This document shows positions 22,601 through 33,960 of a stretch of 64,000 bases of DNA, in pieces. The position numbers and the translations under genes are program-made. The stretch spans positions 39,209,954-39,273,953 of the forward strand of contig NC_134900.1 of assembly GCF_041734735.1 (NCBI RefSeq). Reading direction: 5' to 3'. A model generated the notes under the pieces. That model worked only from the letters and a program-made list of their open reading frames with translations. It had not been told where the DNA came from and searched no databases. Position 1 is the first letter of the stretch, and each line of letters opens with the position of its first letter. Origin of the DNA: Babylonia areolata (Eukaryota > Mollusca > Gastropoda > Neogastropoda > Buccinidae).

Positions 22601-24092
22601 TTAGACTGTAAAACAGTGCTGTAGTTGGACTGTAAAACAGTGCTGTAGTTGGACTGTAAAACAGTGCTGTAGTTAGACTGTAAAACAGTGCTGTAGTTGT
22701 GAAACAGTGCTGTAGTTGGACTGTAAAACAGTGCTGTAGTTGTAAAACAGTGCTGTAGTTGGACTGTAAAACAGTGCTGTAGTTGGACTGTAAAACAGTG
22801 CTGTAGTTGTGAAACAGTGCTGTAGTTGGACTGTAAAACAGTGCTGTAGTTGGACTGTAAAACAGTGCTGTAGTTAGACTGTAAAACAGTGCTGTAGTTG
22901 GACTGTAAAACAGTGCTGTAGTTGTAAAACAGTGCTGTAGTTAGACTGTAAAACAGTGCTGTAGTTGGACTGTAAAACAGTGCTGTAGTTGGACTGTAAA
23001 ACAGTGCTGTAGTTAGACTGTAAAACAGTGCTGTAGTTGTGAAACAGTGCTGTAGTTGGACTGTAAAACAGTGCTGTAGTTGGACTGTAAAACAGTGCTG
23101 TAGTTGTGAAACAGTGCTGTAGTTAGACTGTAAAACAGTGCTGTAGTTGGACTGTAAAACAGTGCTGTAGTTGGACTGTAAAACAGTGCTGTAGTTGGAC
23201 TGTAAAACAGTGCTGTAGTTAGACTGTAAAACAGTGCTGTAGTTGTAAAACAGTGCTGTAGTTGTAAAACAGTGCTGTAGTTGGACTGTAAAACAGTGCT
23301 GTAGTTGTAAAACAGTGCTGTAGTTGGACTGTAAAACAGTGCTGTAGTTGTAAAACAGTGCTGTAGTTGGACTGTAAAACAGTGCTGTAGTTGGACTGTA
23401 AAACAGTGCTGTAGTTGTAAAACAGTGCTGTAGTTAGACTGTAAAACAGTGCTGCAGTTGGACTGTAAAACAGTGCTGCAGTTGGACTGTAAAACAGTGC
23501 TGTAGTTGGACTGTAAAACAGTGCTGTAGTTGGACTGTAAGACAGTGCTGTAGTTGGACTGTAAAACAGTGCTGTAGTTGTAAAACAGTGCTGTAGTTGG
23601 ACTGTAAAACAGTGCTGTAGTTGGACTGTAAAACAGTGCTGTAGTTGGACTGTAAAACAGTGCTGTAGTTGTAAAACAGTGCTGTAGTTGGACTGTAAAA
23701 CAGTGCTGTAGTTGGACTGTAAAACAGTGCTGTAGTTGGACTGTAAAACAGTGCTGTAGTTGGACTGTAAAACAGTGCTGTAGTTGGACTAAAACAGTGC
23801 TGTAGTTGGACTGTAAAACAGTGCTGTAGTTAGACTAAAACAGTGCTGTAGTTGGACTGTAAAACAGTGCTGTAGTTGGACTGTAAAACAGTGCTGTAGT
23901 TGGACTGTAAAACAGTGCTGTAGTTGGACTAAAACAGTGCTGTAGTTGGACTGTAAAACAGTGCTGTAGTTGGACTGTAAAACAGTGCTGTAGTTAGACT
24001 GTAAAACAGTGCTGTAGTTGGACTGTAAAACAGTGCTGTAGTTGGACTGTAAAACAGTGCTGTAGTTAGACTGTAAAACAGTGCTGTAGTGG
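19635..24092 (+). repeat. 24/19-bp satellite with higher-order 340-bp repeat
   Basis: About 190 units, mostly TTGGACTGTAAAACAGTGCT plus GTAG (24 bp), with 19-bp variants lacking GGACT and TTAGACTG or TTGTGAAAC variants. Variant order repeats with a 340-bp period at 21901, 22241, 22581 and 22921. A marker block with GCTGCAG at 21593 recurs at 23451. It is the largest array in the window. Confidence 0.96.
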
Positions 24093-24154
24093 AACTCAGT
24101 GTATCCCCCAAAATGTTTAAAGTTCCTGAAATATTTCCTCATTTTTCAAAAGAA

Positions 24155-24340
24155 AAAAGAATCAAGAAATGTTGGCATCTCTGTGTCAGGACTGCTGTTT
24201 CTATTGTAAATTTAAACTGAGGATCAAGAAATGTTGGCATCTGTGTCAGGACTGCTGTTTCTATCGTAAATTTAAACTGAGGATCAAGAAATGTTGGCAT
24301 CTGTGTCAGGACTGCTGTTTCTATTGTAAATTTAAACCCA
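24155..24340 (+). repeat. About 61-bp tandem repeat, 3 copies
   Basis: Units contain ATCAAGAAATGTTGGCATCT, GTGTCAGGACTGCTGTTTCT and GTAAATTTAAAC. Confidence 0.92.
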
Positions 24341-24344
24341 GGTG

Positions 24345-25568
24345 TTAAGGTTTCAGTGAGGTGTGTTGTAAGGCTGGTTCAGCCCGGGCCAGGTGTTTGA
24401 AGGTTTCTGTGAGGTGTGTTGTGTGTGTTTAGGGTTGGTTCAGCCCGGGCCAGGTGTTTGAAGGTTTCAGTGAGGTGTGTTGTAGGGCTGGTTCAGCCTG
24501 GGCCAGGTGTTTGAAAGTTTCAGTGAGGTGTGTTTAGGGCTGGTTCAGCCTGGGCCAGGTGTTTGAAGGTTTCAGTGAGGTGTGTTGTGTGTGTTTAGGG
24601 CTGGTTCAGCCCAGGCCAGGTGTTTGAAGGTTTCAGTGAGGTGTGTTGTGTGTGTTTAGGGTTGGTTCAGCCCGGGCCAGGTGTTTGAAGGTTTCAGTGA
24701 GGTGTGTTGTGTGTGTTTAGGGTTGGTTCAGCCTGGGCCAGGTGTTTGAAGGTTTCAGTGAGGTGTGTTGTAGGGCTGGTTCAGCCCAGGCCAGGTGTTT
24801 GAGGGTTTCAGTGAGGTGTGTTGTGTGTGTTGTAGGGCTGGTTCAGCCCAGGCCAGGTGTTTGAGGGTTTCAGTGAGGTGTGTTGTGTGTGTTGTAGGGC
24901 TGGTTCAGCCCAGGCCAGGTGTTTGAGGGTTTCAGTGAGGTGTGTTGTGTGTGTTGTAGGGCTGGTTCAGCCCAGGCCAGGTGTTTGAAGGTTTCAGTGA
25001 GGTGTGTTGTGTGTGTTGTAGGGTTGGTTCAGCCCAGGCCAGGTGTTTGAAGGTTTCAGTGAGGTGTGTTGTGTGTATTTAGGGTTGGTTCAGCCCAGGC
25101 CAGGTGTTTGAAGGTTTCAGTGAGGTGTGTTGTGTGTGTTGTAGGGCTGGTTCAGCCCAGGCCAGGTGTTTGAGGGTTTCAGTGAGGTGTGTTGTGTGTG
25201 TTGTAGGGCTGGTTCAGCCCAGGCCAGGTGTTTGAGGGTTTCAGTGAGGTGTGTTGTGTGTGTTGTAGGGCTGGTTCAGCATGGGCCAGGTGTTTGAAGG
25301 TTTCAGTGAGGTGTGTTGTAGGGTTGGTTCAGCCCAGGCCAGGTGTTTGAAGGTTTCAGTGAGGTGTGTTGTGTGTGTTGTAGGGCTGGTTCAGCCCAGG
25401 CCAGGTGTTTGAGGGTTTCAGTGAGGTGTGTTGTGTGTGTTGTAGGGCTGGTTCAGCCCAGGCCAGGTGTTTGAGGGTTTCAGTGAGGTGTGTTGTGTGT
25501 GTTGTAGGGCTGGTTCAGCCCAGGCCAGGTGTTTGAAGGTTTCAGTGAGGTGTGTTGTGTGTGTTTAG
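24345..25568 (+). repeat. 62-bp tandem array carrying exon 8 acceptor and start
   Basis: Twenty units hold GGCTGGTTCAGCCCAGGCCA and GGTGTTTG, the first 28 bases of exon 8 (encoding GWFSPGQVF), preceded by GTGTGTTGTAG or GTGTTTAG. The rest is AAGGTTTCAGTGAGGTGTGT. The real exon 8 is the twenty-first copy and the only one that continues in frame. Unit length of 45-63 bp is mostly not a multiple of three. Confidence 0.96.
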
Positions 25569-25756
25569 GGCTGGTTCAGCCCAGGCCAGGTGTTTGTGCT
25601 GGACGAGTACTGCGCCAGGTACGGGGTGCGGGGCTGTCACCGCCACCTGTGTTACCTCAACGACCTGCTGGAGCGGGCAGAGAAGGGCATCCTCATCGAC
25701 CCCACCCTCATCCACTACAGCTTTGCCTTCTGTGCCTCACACGTCCACGGCAACAA
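25569..25756 (+). CDS. CADPS: CAPS exon 8
   Basis: Residues 320-381 plus two bases of a lysine. [29 protein letters not shown] and [19 protein letters not shown] are almost identical to vertebrate CAPS; this is among the most conserved parts of the family. The acceptor is TGTGTTTAG ending at 25568. The first 28 bases of the exon are repeated about 20 times upstream with an acceptor-like AG each time; only this last copy continues into VLDEYCAR. The donor is GTAGGG at 25757, a weak match to consensus. Confidence 0.97.
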
Positions 25757-26004
25757 GTAGGGAGGGGACACCTCGTCTGAATGATTGATTTATAAAAAAA
25801 TCACTTACGGGGCTGTCTGAAAGAAAAAACTAAGATGAAGTAAACACTCCTGGAGAGAAATGGTGTGAGATGGTGAAGAGATGACTGATAACCAGATGTG
25901 GACGACAGTGATAAAGATGAAGTGAAGTCATTTGTGACTGGAACCACACACTGTTTTTCTTGCTTCCCCCTAGTCATGCGCATTATCCACTCAGCCACAG
26001 CCAT
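25757..26004 (+). other. Intron 8, 5' end
   Basis: Unique sequence between the exon 8 donor and the 64/68-bp array; nothing recognised. Confidence 0.6.
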
Positions 26005-28670
26005 CTAACTTGTTGAACTCATGGGTGGGAACACTGATGTATTATACAGATTTCTGTATCACAGCCATCTGACTTGTTGAACTCATGGGTGGGAACACTG
26101 ATGTATTATACAGATTTCTGTATCACAGCCATCTGACTTGTTGAACTCATGGGTGGGAACACTGATGTATTATACAGATTTCTGTATCACAGCCATCTGA
26201 CTTGTTGAACTCATGGGTGGAAACACTGATGTATTATACAGATTTCTGTATCAGCCACAGCCATCTGACTTGTTGAACTCATGGGTGGGAACACTGATGT
26301 ATTATACAGATTTCTGTATCAGTCACAGCCATCTGACTTGTTGAACTCATGGGTGGGAACACTGATGTATTATACAGATTTCTGTATCAGCCACAGCCAT
26401 CTGACTTGTTGAACTCATGGGTGGGAACACTGATGTATTATACAGATTTCTGTATCACAGCCATCTGACTTGTTGAACTCATGGGTGGAAACACTGATGT
26501 ATTATACAGATTTCTGTATCACAGCCATCTGACATGTTGAACTCATGGGTGGGAACACTGATGTATTATACAGATTTCTGTATCAGCCACAGCCATCTGA
26601 CTTGTTGAACTCATGGGTGGGAACACTGATGTATTATACAGATTTCTGTATCAGCCACAGCCATCTGACTTGTTGAACTCATGGGTGGGAACACTGATGT
26701 ATTATACAGATTTCTGTATCAGTCACAGCCATCTGACTTGTTGAACTCATGGGTGGGAACACTGATGTATTATACAGATTTCTGTATCAGCCACAGCCAT
26801 CTGACTTGTTGAACTCATGGGTGGGAACACTGATGTATTATACAGATTTCTGTATCACAGCCATCTGACTTGTTGAACTCATGGGTGGGAACACTGATGT
26901 ATTATACAGATTTCTGTATCAGTCACAGCCATCTGACTTGTTGAACTCATGGGTGGGAACACTGATGTATTATACAGATTTCTGTATCAGCCACAGCCAT
27001 CTGACATGTTGAACTCATGGGTGGGAACACTGATGTATTATACAGATTTCTGTATCACAGCCATCTAACTTGTTGAACTCATGGGTGGGAACACTGATGT
27101 ATTATACAGATTTCTGTATCAGCCACAGCCATCTGACATGTTGAACTCATGGGTGGGAACACTGATGTATTATACAGATTTCTGTATCAGCTACAGCCAT
27201 CTGACATGTTGAACTCATGGGTGGGAACACTGATGTATTATACAGATTTCTGTATCACAGCCATCTGACATGTTGAACTCATGGGTGGGAACACTGATGT
27301 ATTATACAGATTTCTGTATCAGTCACAGCCATCTGACATGTTGAACTCATGGGTGGGAACACTGATGTATTATACAGATTTCTGTATCAGCTACAGCCAT
27401 CTGACTTGTTGAACTCATGGGTGGGAACACTGATGTATTATACAGATTTCTGTATCAGCCACAGCCATCTGACATGTTGAACTCATGGGTGGGAACACTG
27501 ATGTATTATACAGATTTCTGTATCAGCCACAGCCATCTAACTTGTTGAACTCATGGGTGGGAACACTGATGTATTATACAGATTTCTGTATCAGCCACAG
27601 CCATCTGACATGTTGAACTCATGGGTGGGAACACTGATGTATTATACAGATTTCTGTATCAGCTACAGCCATCTGACATGTTGAACTCATGGGTGGGAAC
27701 ACTGATGTATTATACAGATTTCTGTATCAGCCACAGCCATCTGACATGTTGAACTCATGGGTGGGAACACTGATGTATTATACAGATTTCTGTATCACAG
27801 CCATCTAACTTGTTGAACTCATGGGTGGGAACACTGATGTATTATACAGATTTCTGTATCACAGCCATCTGACTTGTTGAACTCATGGGTGGGAACACTG
27901 ATGTATTATACAGATTTCTGTATCAGCCACAGCCATCTGACATGTTGAACTCATGGGTGGGAACACTGATGTATTATACAGATTTCTGTATCAGTCACAG
28001 CCATCTGACTTGTTGAACTCATGGGTGGGAACACTGATGTATTATACAGATTTCTGTATCAGCCACAGCCATCTGACTTGTTGAACTCATGGGTGGGAAC
28101 ACTGATGTATTATACAGATTTCTGTATCAGCTACAGCCATCTAACTTGTTGAACTCATGGGTGGGAACACTGATGTATTATACAGATTTCTGTATCAGCC
28201 ACAGCCATCTGACTTGTTGAACTCATGGGTGGGAACACTGATGTATTATACAGATTTCTGTATCAGCTACAGCCATCTGACATGTTGAACTCATGGGTGG
28301 GAACACTGATGTATTATACAGATTTCTGTATCAGCCACAGCCATCTGACTTGTTGAACTCATGGGTGGGAACACTGATGTATTATACAGATTTCTGTATC
28401 AGCCACAGCCATCTGACATGTTGAACTCATGGGTGGGAACACTGATGTATTATACAGATTTCTGTATCACAGCCATCTAACTTGTTGAACTCATGGGTGG
28501 GAACACTGATGTATTATACAGATTTCTGTATCACAGCCATCTAACTTGTTGAACTCATGGGTGGGAACACTGATGTATTATACAGATTTCTGTATCAGTC
28601 ACAGCCATCTGACATGTTGAACTCATGGGTGGGAACACTGATGTATTATACAGATTTCTGTATCAGCATA
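26005..28670 (+). repeat. 64/68-bp tandem array, about 40 copies
   Basis: Units contain ACAGCCATCTGACTTGTTGA, ACTCATGGGTGGGAACACTG and ATGTATTATACAGATTTCTG, with TATC or TATCAGCC endings giving 64 or 68 bp. It occupies most of intron 8. No splice-edge content. Confidence 0.96.
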
Positions 28671-28980
28671 TTTGGTGTCATATACTGTACCATGTCAAAC
28701 TGATGCAAACTAGGCCTATGGTTTGCTCCAGCATATTTGCGGTTCCTCCTCGGCCCCCCCACCCCATTTGTTTTACTTTGTTTTGGTCATTATCTTTTTC
28801 AACACAGCAGTCTTTCAGTTTCATGTGTCTCCAAACCATGTTTCATTATCAATGAAACAAATTCAAAAAGTCAATAACAATGTAAAAAAAGAAGTGTAGG
28901 AAACGTTTGAGTGTGACAATAGACCAAGTGCACTCTGATGCAAATCCTATCCCCATGTTGACGTGTGGTTGTGTCGACAG
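28671..28980 (+). other. Intron 8, 3' end before exon 9
   Basis: Unique AT-rich DNA with a short C run near 28757. It ends in the exon 9 acceptor. Confidence 0.6.
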
Positions 28981-29082
28981 GCCGGACGGCATTGGAACAG
29001 TGCTGCAGGAGGAGCGTGTCAAGTTTGACGAGATCAAGGAACGTCTGAGGATCCTCCTGGAAAACCAGATCACCCACTTCAG
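28981..29082 (+). CDS. CADPS: CAPS exon 9
   Basis: Residues 383-415 with split codons at both ends. [20 protein letters not shown] and [13 protein letters not shown] match vertebrate [20 protein letters not shown] and [13 protein letters not shown]. The acceptor GTGTCGACAG ends at 28980 and the donor GTCAGG starts at 29083. Length and phase agree with the vertebrate exon junction residues (N-R/K and F-R). Confidence 0.97.
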
Positions 29083-29480
29083 GTCAGGCTGGCAGTGCTG
29101 TCAGACTGGTGTTAACTGTGTGCCTTCACTTGCTGTCTCTTGCTGTGTGTGTTGTGTTCGGTGTGCATGTGTGGAACATGCGCTTTCACATTTATCTTGT
29201 GTTCTGCAAGATCACAAAGTCATTTATTTCAGGCACCTGTTAGACAACCATTCATGGGTTAATGAAAATGACGATAATAATGATAATGTACATTTATAAA
29301 GCACGTTTGTTTATTCAGAAATACTGCCCTATGACCCTGTTGCTTCTTTACTACAGGGATTTTTGATAGCCTAGTGTCCGAAGTAGAACAAAGTTGATGA
29401 GTTGGAATATACACTTCAAGGAGGTCAGAGAGGCAGTGGGGACCAGAGCTTGAGAGGGCAGAACACGTCCACAGCACAGA
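29083..29480 (+). other. Intron 9, 5' part
   Basis: Unique sequence; a short AATGATAATG stretch near 29275. No gene or mobile element recognised. Confidence 0.6.
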
Positions 29481-29481
29481 G

Positions 29482-30530
29482 TTTGTCTTCATTCCACTGT
29501 CTCCTGGTTGTCTTGAGAAGTGTGCCAGGTTGTAGCTCTGTCTCTACTGAGCAGAAAGTCTGTCTTCACTGTCTCCTGGTTGTCTTGAGAAGTGTGCCAG
29601 GTTGTAGCTCTGTCTCTACTGAGCAGAAAGTCTGTCTTCACTGTCTCCTGGTTGTCTTGAGAAGTGTGCCAGGTTGTAGCTCTGTCTCTACTGAGCAGAA
29701 AGTCTGTCTTCATTCCACTGTCTCCTGGTTGTCTTGAGAAGTGTGCCAGGTTGTAGCTCTGTCTGTACTGAGCAGAAAGTCTGTCTTTATTCCACTGTCT
29801 CCTGGTTGTCTTGAGAAGTGTGCCAGGTTGTAGCTCTGTCTGTACTGAGCAGAAAGTCTGTCTTCACTGTCTCCTGGTTGTCTTGAGAAGTGTGCCAGGT
29901 TGTAGCTCTGTCTGTACTGAGCAGAAAGTCTGTCTTCAGTCCACTGTCTCCTGGTTGTCTTGAGAAGTGTGCCAGGTTGTAGCTCTGTCTGTACTGAGCA
30001 GAAAGTCTGTCTTTATTCCACTGTCTCCTGGTTGTCTTGAGAAGTGTGCCAGGTTGTAGCTCTGTCTCTACTGAGCAGAAAGTCTGTCTTCACTGTCTCC
30101 TGGTTGTCTTGAGAAGTGTGCCAGGTTGTAGCTCTGTCTGTACTGAGCAGAAAGTCTGTCTTCACTGTCTCCTGGTTGTCTTGAGAAGTGTGCCAGGTTG
30201 TAGCTCTGTCTGTACTGAGCAGAAAGTCTGTCTTCACTCCACTGTCTCCTGGTTGTCTTGAGAAGTGTGCCAGGTTGTAGCTCTGTCTCTACTGAGCAGA
30301 AAGTCTGTCTTCATTCCACTGTCTCCTGGTTGTCTTGAGAAGTGTGCCAGGTTGTAGCTCTGTCTGTACTGAGCAGAAAGTCTGTCTTCACTTCACTGTC
30401 TCCTGGTTGTCTTGAGAAGTGTGCCAGGTTGTAGCTCTGTCTGTACTGAGCAGAAAGTCTGTCTTCACTTCACTGTCTCCTGGTTGTCTTGAGAAGTGTG
30501 CCAGGTTGTAGCTCTGTCTGTACTCAGCCT
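29482..30530 (+). repeat. 75/80-bp tandem array, about 14 copies
   Basis: Units contain CACTGTCTCCTGGTTGTCTT, GAGAAGTGTGCCAGGTTGTA and CTGAGCAGAAAGTCTGTCTT. Two unit lengths alternate, depending on an extra CATTC. Confidence 0.95.
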
Positions 30531-30589
30531 GTTCCAGACCTTTCAGCATGTTTTGTTGCATGCTTGCTTTCCCACGCCTTTCTCTTACA

Positions 30590-30650
30590 TTCTGCTAAGC
30601 AGATGCCTGACCAGCAGTGTTACCCAGCATGTTTAGTCAGGTCGTGAGGG
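30590..30650 (-). mobile_element. SINE family A tail fragment
   Basis: GCTAAGCAGATGCCTGACCA then GTTTAGTCAGGTCGTGAGG matches the tail piece of the copy at 33548-33710. It is followed by an A-rich GATAA tract. Only the tail is present. Confidence 0.55.
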
Positions 30651-30794
30651 AAAATAAAATGAAATGAAATAAGATAAGATAGATAAATAGGTAAGTAAAT
30701 GATTAAGTTAATTAATGAAGTGAAATAGAAAAGATTAATGAACTGAAATAGAAGAGAGAAATAAATGGACAGTTTTCTGTAAAATGTGTTGCAG

Positions 30795-30858
30795 GTACTG
30801 TTTCCCCTTCGGAAGACCTGAGGGAGCACTGAAGGCCACACTGTCTTTGCTGGAAAGG
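30795..30858 (+). CDS. CADPS: CAPS exon 10
   Basis: Completes arginine 416 and encodes residues 417-437. [20 protein letters not shown] followed by R is identical to vertebrate CAPS. The acceptor GTGTTGCAG ends at 30794 and the donor GTAAGG begins at 30859. It ends in phase 0. The last 17 bases of the exon with the donor and about 40 bases of intron recur at 32091-32150, so transcripts could show a second donor there. Confidence 0.97.
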
Positions 30859-30879
30859 GTAAGGAAGTTGTGGGGAAAC

Positions 30880-32090
30880 TGCAGTGTAACTGGCACAGTG
30901 TGCTGGTGTGTAGTGTTATGGTGTGTAGTGTGGTGGTGTGTAGTGTGGTGGTGTGTAGTGTGGTGGTGTGTAGTGTGGTGGTGTGTAGTGTTGTGGTGTG
31001 TAGTGTTGTGGTGTGTAGTGTGGTGGTGTGTAGTGTTATGGTGTATAGTGTGGTGGTGTGTAGTGTTACGGTGTGTAGTGTTGTGGTGTGGTGGTGTGTA
31101 GTGTTGTGGTGTGGTGGTGTGTAGTGTTATGGTGTGTAGTGTTGTGGTGTGTAGTGTGGTGGTGTGTAGTGTTATGGTGTGTAGTGTGGTGGTGTGTGGT
31201 GTGGTGGTGTGTAGTGTTGTGGTGTGGTGGTGTGTAGTGTTGTGGTGTGGTGGTGTGTAGTGTGGTGGTGTGTAGTGTTGTGGTGTGTAGTGTTGTGGTG
31301 TGCTGGTGTGTAGTGTTGTGGTGTGTAGTGTTGTGGTGTGCTGGTGTGTAGTGTTGTGGTGTGGTGGTGTGTAGTGTTATGGTGTGTAGTGTTGTGGTGT
31401 GTAGTGTTGTGGTGTGCTGGTGTGTAGTGTTGTGGTGTGTAGTGTTGTGGTGTGGTGGTGTGTAGTGTTGTGGTGTGGTGGTGTGTAGTGTTATGGTGTG
31501 TAGTGTTGTGGTGTGCTGGTGTGTAGTGTTGTGGTGTGCTGGTGTGTAGTGTTATGGTGTGTAGTGTTGTGGTGTGCTGGTGTGTAGTGTTGTGGTGTGC
31601 TGGTGTGTAGTGTTATGGTGTGTAGTGTTGTGGTGTGCTGGTGTGTAGTGTTGTGGTGTGCTGGTGTGTAGTGTTGTGGTGTGTAGTGTTGTGGTGTGCT
31701 GGTGTGTAGTGTTGTGGTGTGCTGGTGTGTAGTGTTGTGGTGTGCTGGTGTGTAGTGTTATGGTGTGTAGTGTTGTGGTGTGGTGGTGTGTAGTGTTGTG
31801 GTGTGGTGGTGTGTAGTGTTATGGTGTGTAGTGTTGTGGTGTGCTGGTGTGTAGTGTTGTGGTGTGCTGGTGTGTAGTGTTATGGTGTGTAGTGTTGTGG
31901 TGTGCTGGTGTGTAGTGTTATGGTGTGTAGTGTTGTGGTGTGCTGGTGTGTAGTGTTGTGGTGTGCTGGTGTGTAGTGTTATGGTGTGTAGTGTTGTGGT
32001 GTGGTGGTGTGTAGTGTTGTGGTGTGCTGGTGTGTAGTGTTATGGTGTGTAGTGTTGTGGTGTGCTGGTGTGTAGTGTTATGGTGTGTAG
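30880..32090 (+). repeat. GT-rich tandem array of GTGTAGTGTTGTGGTGTG units
   Basis: Short units of about 16-24 bp (GTGTAGTGTTGTGGTGTG, GCTGGTGTGTAGTGTTATGG) start just after the exon 10 donor and fill 1.2 kb. Block patterns such as the GCTGGTG variant are repeated. Strongly asymmetric: almost no C on the + strand. Confidence 0.93.
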
Positions 32091-32147
32091 TGTCTTTGCT
32101 GGAAAGGGTAAGGAAGTTTTGGGTAAACTGCAATAGAACTGGCACAG

Positions 32148-32150
<3 letters not shown>
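32091..32150 (+). repeat. Second copy of exon 10 end with donor
   Basis: TGTCTTTGCTGGAAAGG then GTAAGGAAGTTTTGGGTAAA and ACTGGCACAG repeats 30842-30901 (exon 10's last 17 bases, its donor and about 40 intron bases) with few changes. It separates two GT-rich arrays, so a segment of about 1.25 kb spanning the junction was duplicated or the array expanded between the copies. Confidence 0.9.
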
Positions 32151-32185
<35 letters not shown>

Positions 32186-33255
32186 TTTATTGGTTTGGAG
32201 TGACATGGTTGAATGTGGGGGTGTGCATTGTGGTGGTGTGTAGTGTTCTGCAGTGTGTGGTGTGGTGGTGTGTAGTGTTGTGCAGTGTGTGGTGTGGTGT
32301 TGTGCAGTGTGGTGGTGTGTAGTGTGGTGGTGTGGTGTGGTGGTGTGTAGTGTTGTGCAGTGTGTGGTGGAGTGTTGTGCAGTGTGGTGTGGTGGTGTGT
32401 AGTGTTGTGCAGTGTGTGGTGTGGTGTTGTGCAGTGTGGTGGTGTGTAGTGTGGTGGTGTGGTGTTGTGCAGTGTGGTGGTGTGTAGTGTTGTGCAGCGT
32501 AGTGGTGTGGTGGTGTGTAGTGTGGTGTGGTGGTGTGTAGTGTTGTGCAGCGTAGTGGTGTGGTGGTGTGTAGTGTGGTGGTGTGTGGTGTGGTGGTGTG
32601 TAGTGTTGTGCAGTGTGGTGGTGTGGTGTTGTGCAGTGTGGTGGTGTGGTGTTGTGCAGTGTGGTGGTGTTGTGCAGTGTGGTGGTGTGTAGTGTTGTGC
32701 AGTGTGGTGGTGTGGTGTTGTGCAGTGTGGTGGTGTGTAGTGTTGTGCAGTGTGGTGGTGTGGTGTTGTGCAGTGTAGTGGTGTGGTGTTGTGCAGTGTG
32801 GTGGTGTGTAGTGTTGTGCAGTGTGGTGTGGTGGTGTGTGGTGTTGTGCAGTGTGGTGGTGTGTGGTGTTGTGCTGTGTGGTGTGGTGGTGTGTAGTGTT
32901 GTGCAGTGTGGTGGTGTGGTGTTGTGCAGTGTGGTGGTGTGGTGTTGTGCAGTGTGGTGGTGTGTAGTGTTGTGCAGCGTAGTGGTGTGGTGTTGTGCAG
33001 TGTGGTGGTGTGTAGTGTTGTGCAGCGTAGTGGTGTGGTGTTGTGCAGTGTGGTGGTGTGTAGTGTGGTGTGGTGGTGTGTGGTGTGGTGGTGTGTAGTG
33101 TTGTGCAGCGTAGTGGTGTGGTGTTGTGCAGTGTGGTGGTGTGTAGTGTGGTGTGGTGGTGTGTAGTGTTGTGCAGTGTGGTGGTGTGCAGTGTGGTGGT
33201 GTGGTGGTGTGCAGTGTGGTGGTGTGCAGTGTGGTGGTGTGCAGTGTGGTGTACA
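32147..33255 (+). repeat. GT microsatellite and GT-rich array with GTTGTGCAGTGTGGTGG units
   Basis: A pure TG run at about 32147-32183 is followed, from about 32215, by units of GTTGTGCAGTGTGGTGGTGT and GTAGTGTTGTGCAGCGTAGT. These are relatives of the upstream GT-rich array. Confidence 0.92.
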
Positions 33256-33374
33256 GTATTTGTGTGACTGATGTGGAAAATTTTCAGTTTGGTTTGGAGA
33301 AGGTCTGGGGGGAAAAAGTATGGAAGTTTGTGTGATCACGTCTGTGGGTGCCATGCCAGGTTGATACAGGGTGT

Positions 33375-33449
33375 GGGCATGTGTGTGTGTGTGTGTCTGC
33401 GTGTCTGTGTGTGTGTGTGTGTGTGTCTGCATGTCTGTGTGTGTGTGTG

Positions 33450-33478
<29 letters not shown>
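33375..33478 (+). repeat. TG microsatellite
   Basis: Interrupted TG repeat with CTGCG and CTGCATG interruptions, followed by GAGAGAGAG. Confidence 0.93.
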
Positions 33479-33481
<3 letters not shown>

Positions 33482-33547
33482 GTTGTGTTTGAGTTCCAGT
33501 TTCTCCAGGAGGCGACACTACATTTGGACAGATCTATATACACCACA

Positions 33548-33960
33548 CCACATCTGTTAGGCACACAGCCTGACCAGCAGCATAACCCAACACACTCAGT
33601 TAGGCCTTGAATGTATGTTCATGTGTTGCTACACCACATCTGTTAGGCACATGCCTGACCCAACACACTCAGTTAGGCCTTGAATGTATGTTCATGTGTT
33701 TGTATTCCTATCAGAGTGGATTTCTCCTTCAGAATTTTGTCAGAGGACAGCACCTATGTTGCCTTGGGTTCTTTTTCAGTGTGCCAAATGTGTGCTTCTC
33801 GTGGGACCTCAGTTTTATTGAGTGACCTGAATGAATAGAAGCCCATTTTGATTTTCCAGTCAAACTGTGCAGACAGGGTGAGACTGGGACTCAAACCCAG
33901 ACCCTCAGCACTGTGTACTGGCAGATAAGTGTCCTTACCATTGTGGCACCCTCTGTACTG
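33548..33960 (-). mobile_element. tRNA-derived SINE (family A), most complete copy
   Basis: From left to right: tail (CATCTGTTAGGCACA), partly duplicated at 33635-33705; TTTTGTCAGAGGACAGCACC; the central domain (GTTGCCTTGGGTTCTTTTTC, GGGACCTCAGTTTTATTGAG); and the tRNA-like head with a B-box complement (ACTGGGACTCAAACCCAGAC) and GGCAGATAAGTGTCCTTACC. The element is on the minus strand. Its head runs straight into the 40-bp array. Confidence 0.8.

Noticed and set aside
26005-28670. Regularly spaced repeats resembling a CRISPR array
   Set aside because: The whole 64/68-bp unit is repeated with no variable spacers, and the setting is an animal intron.
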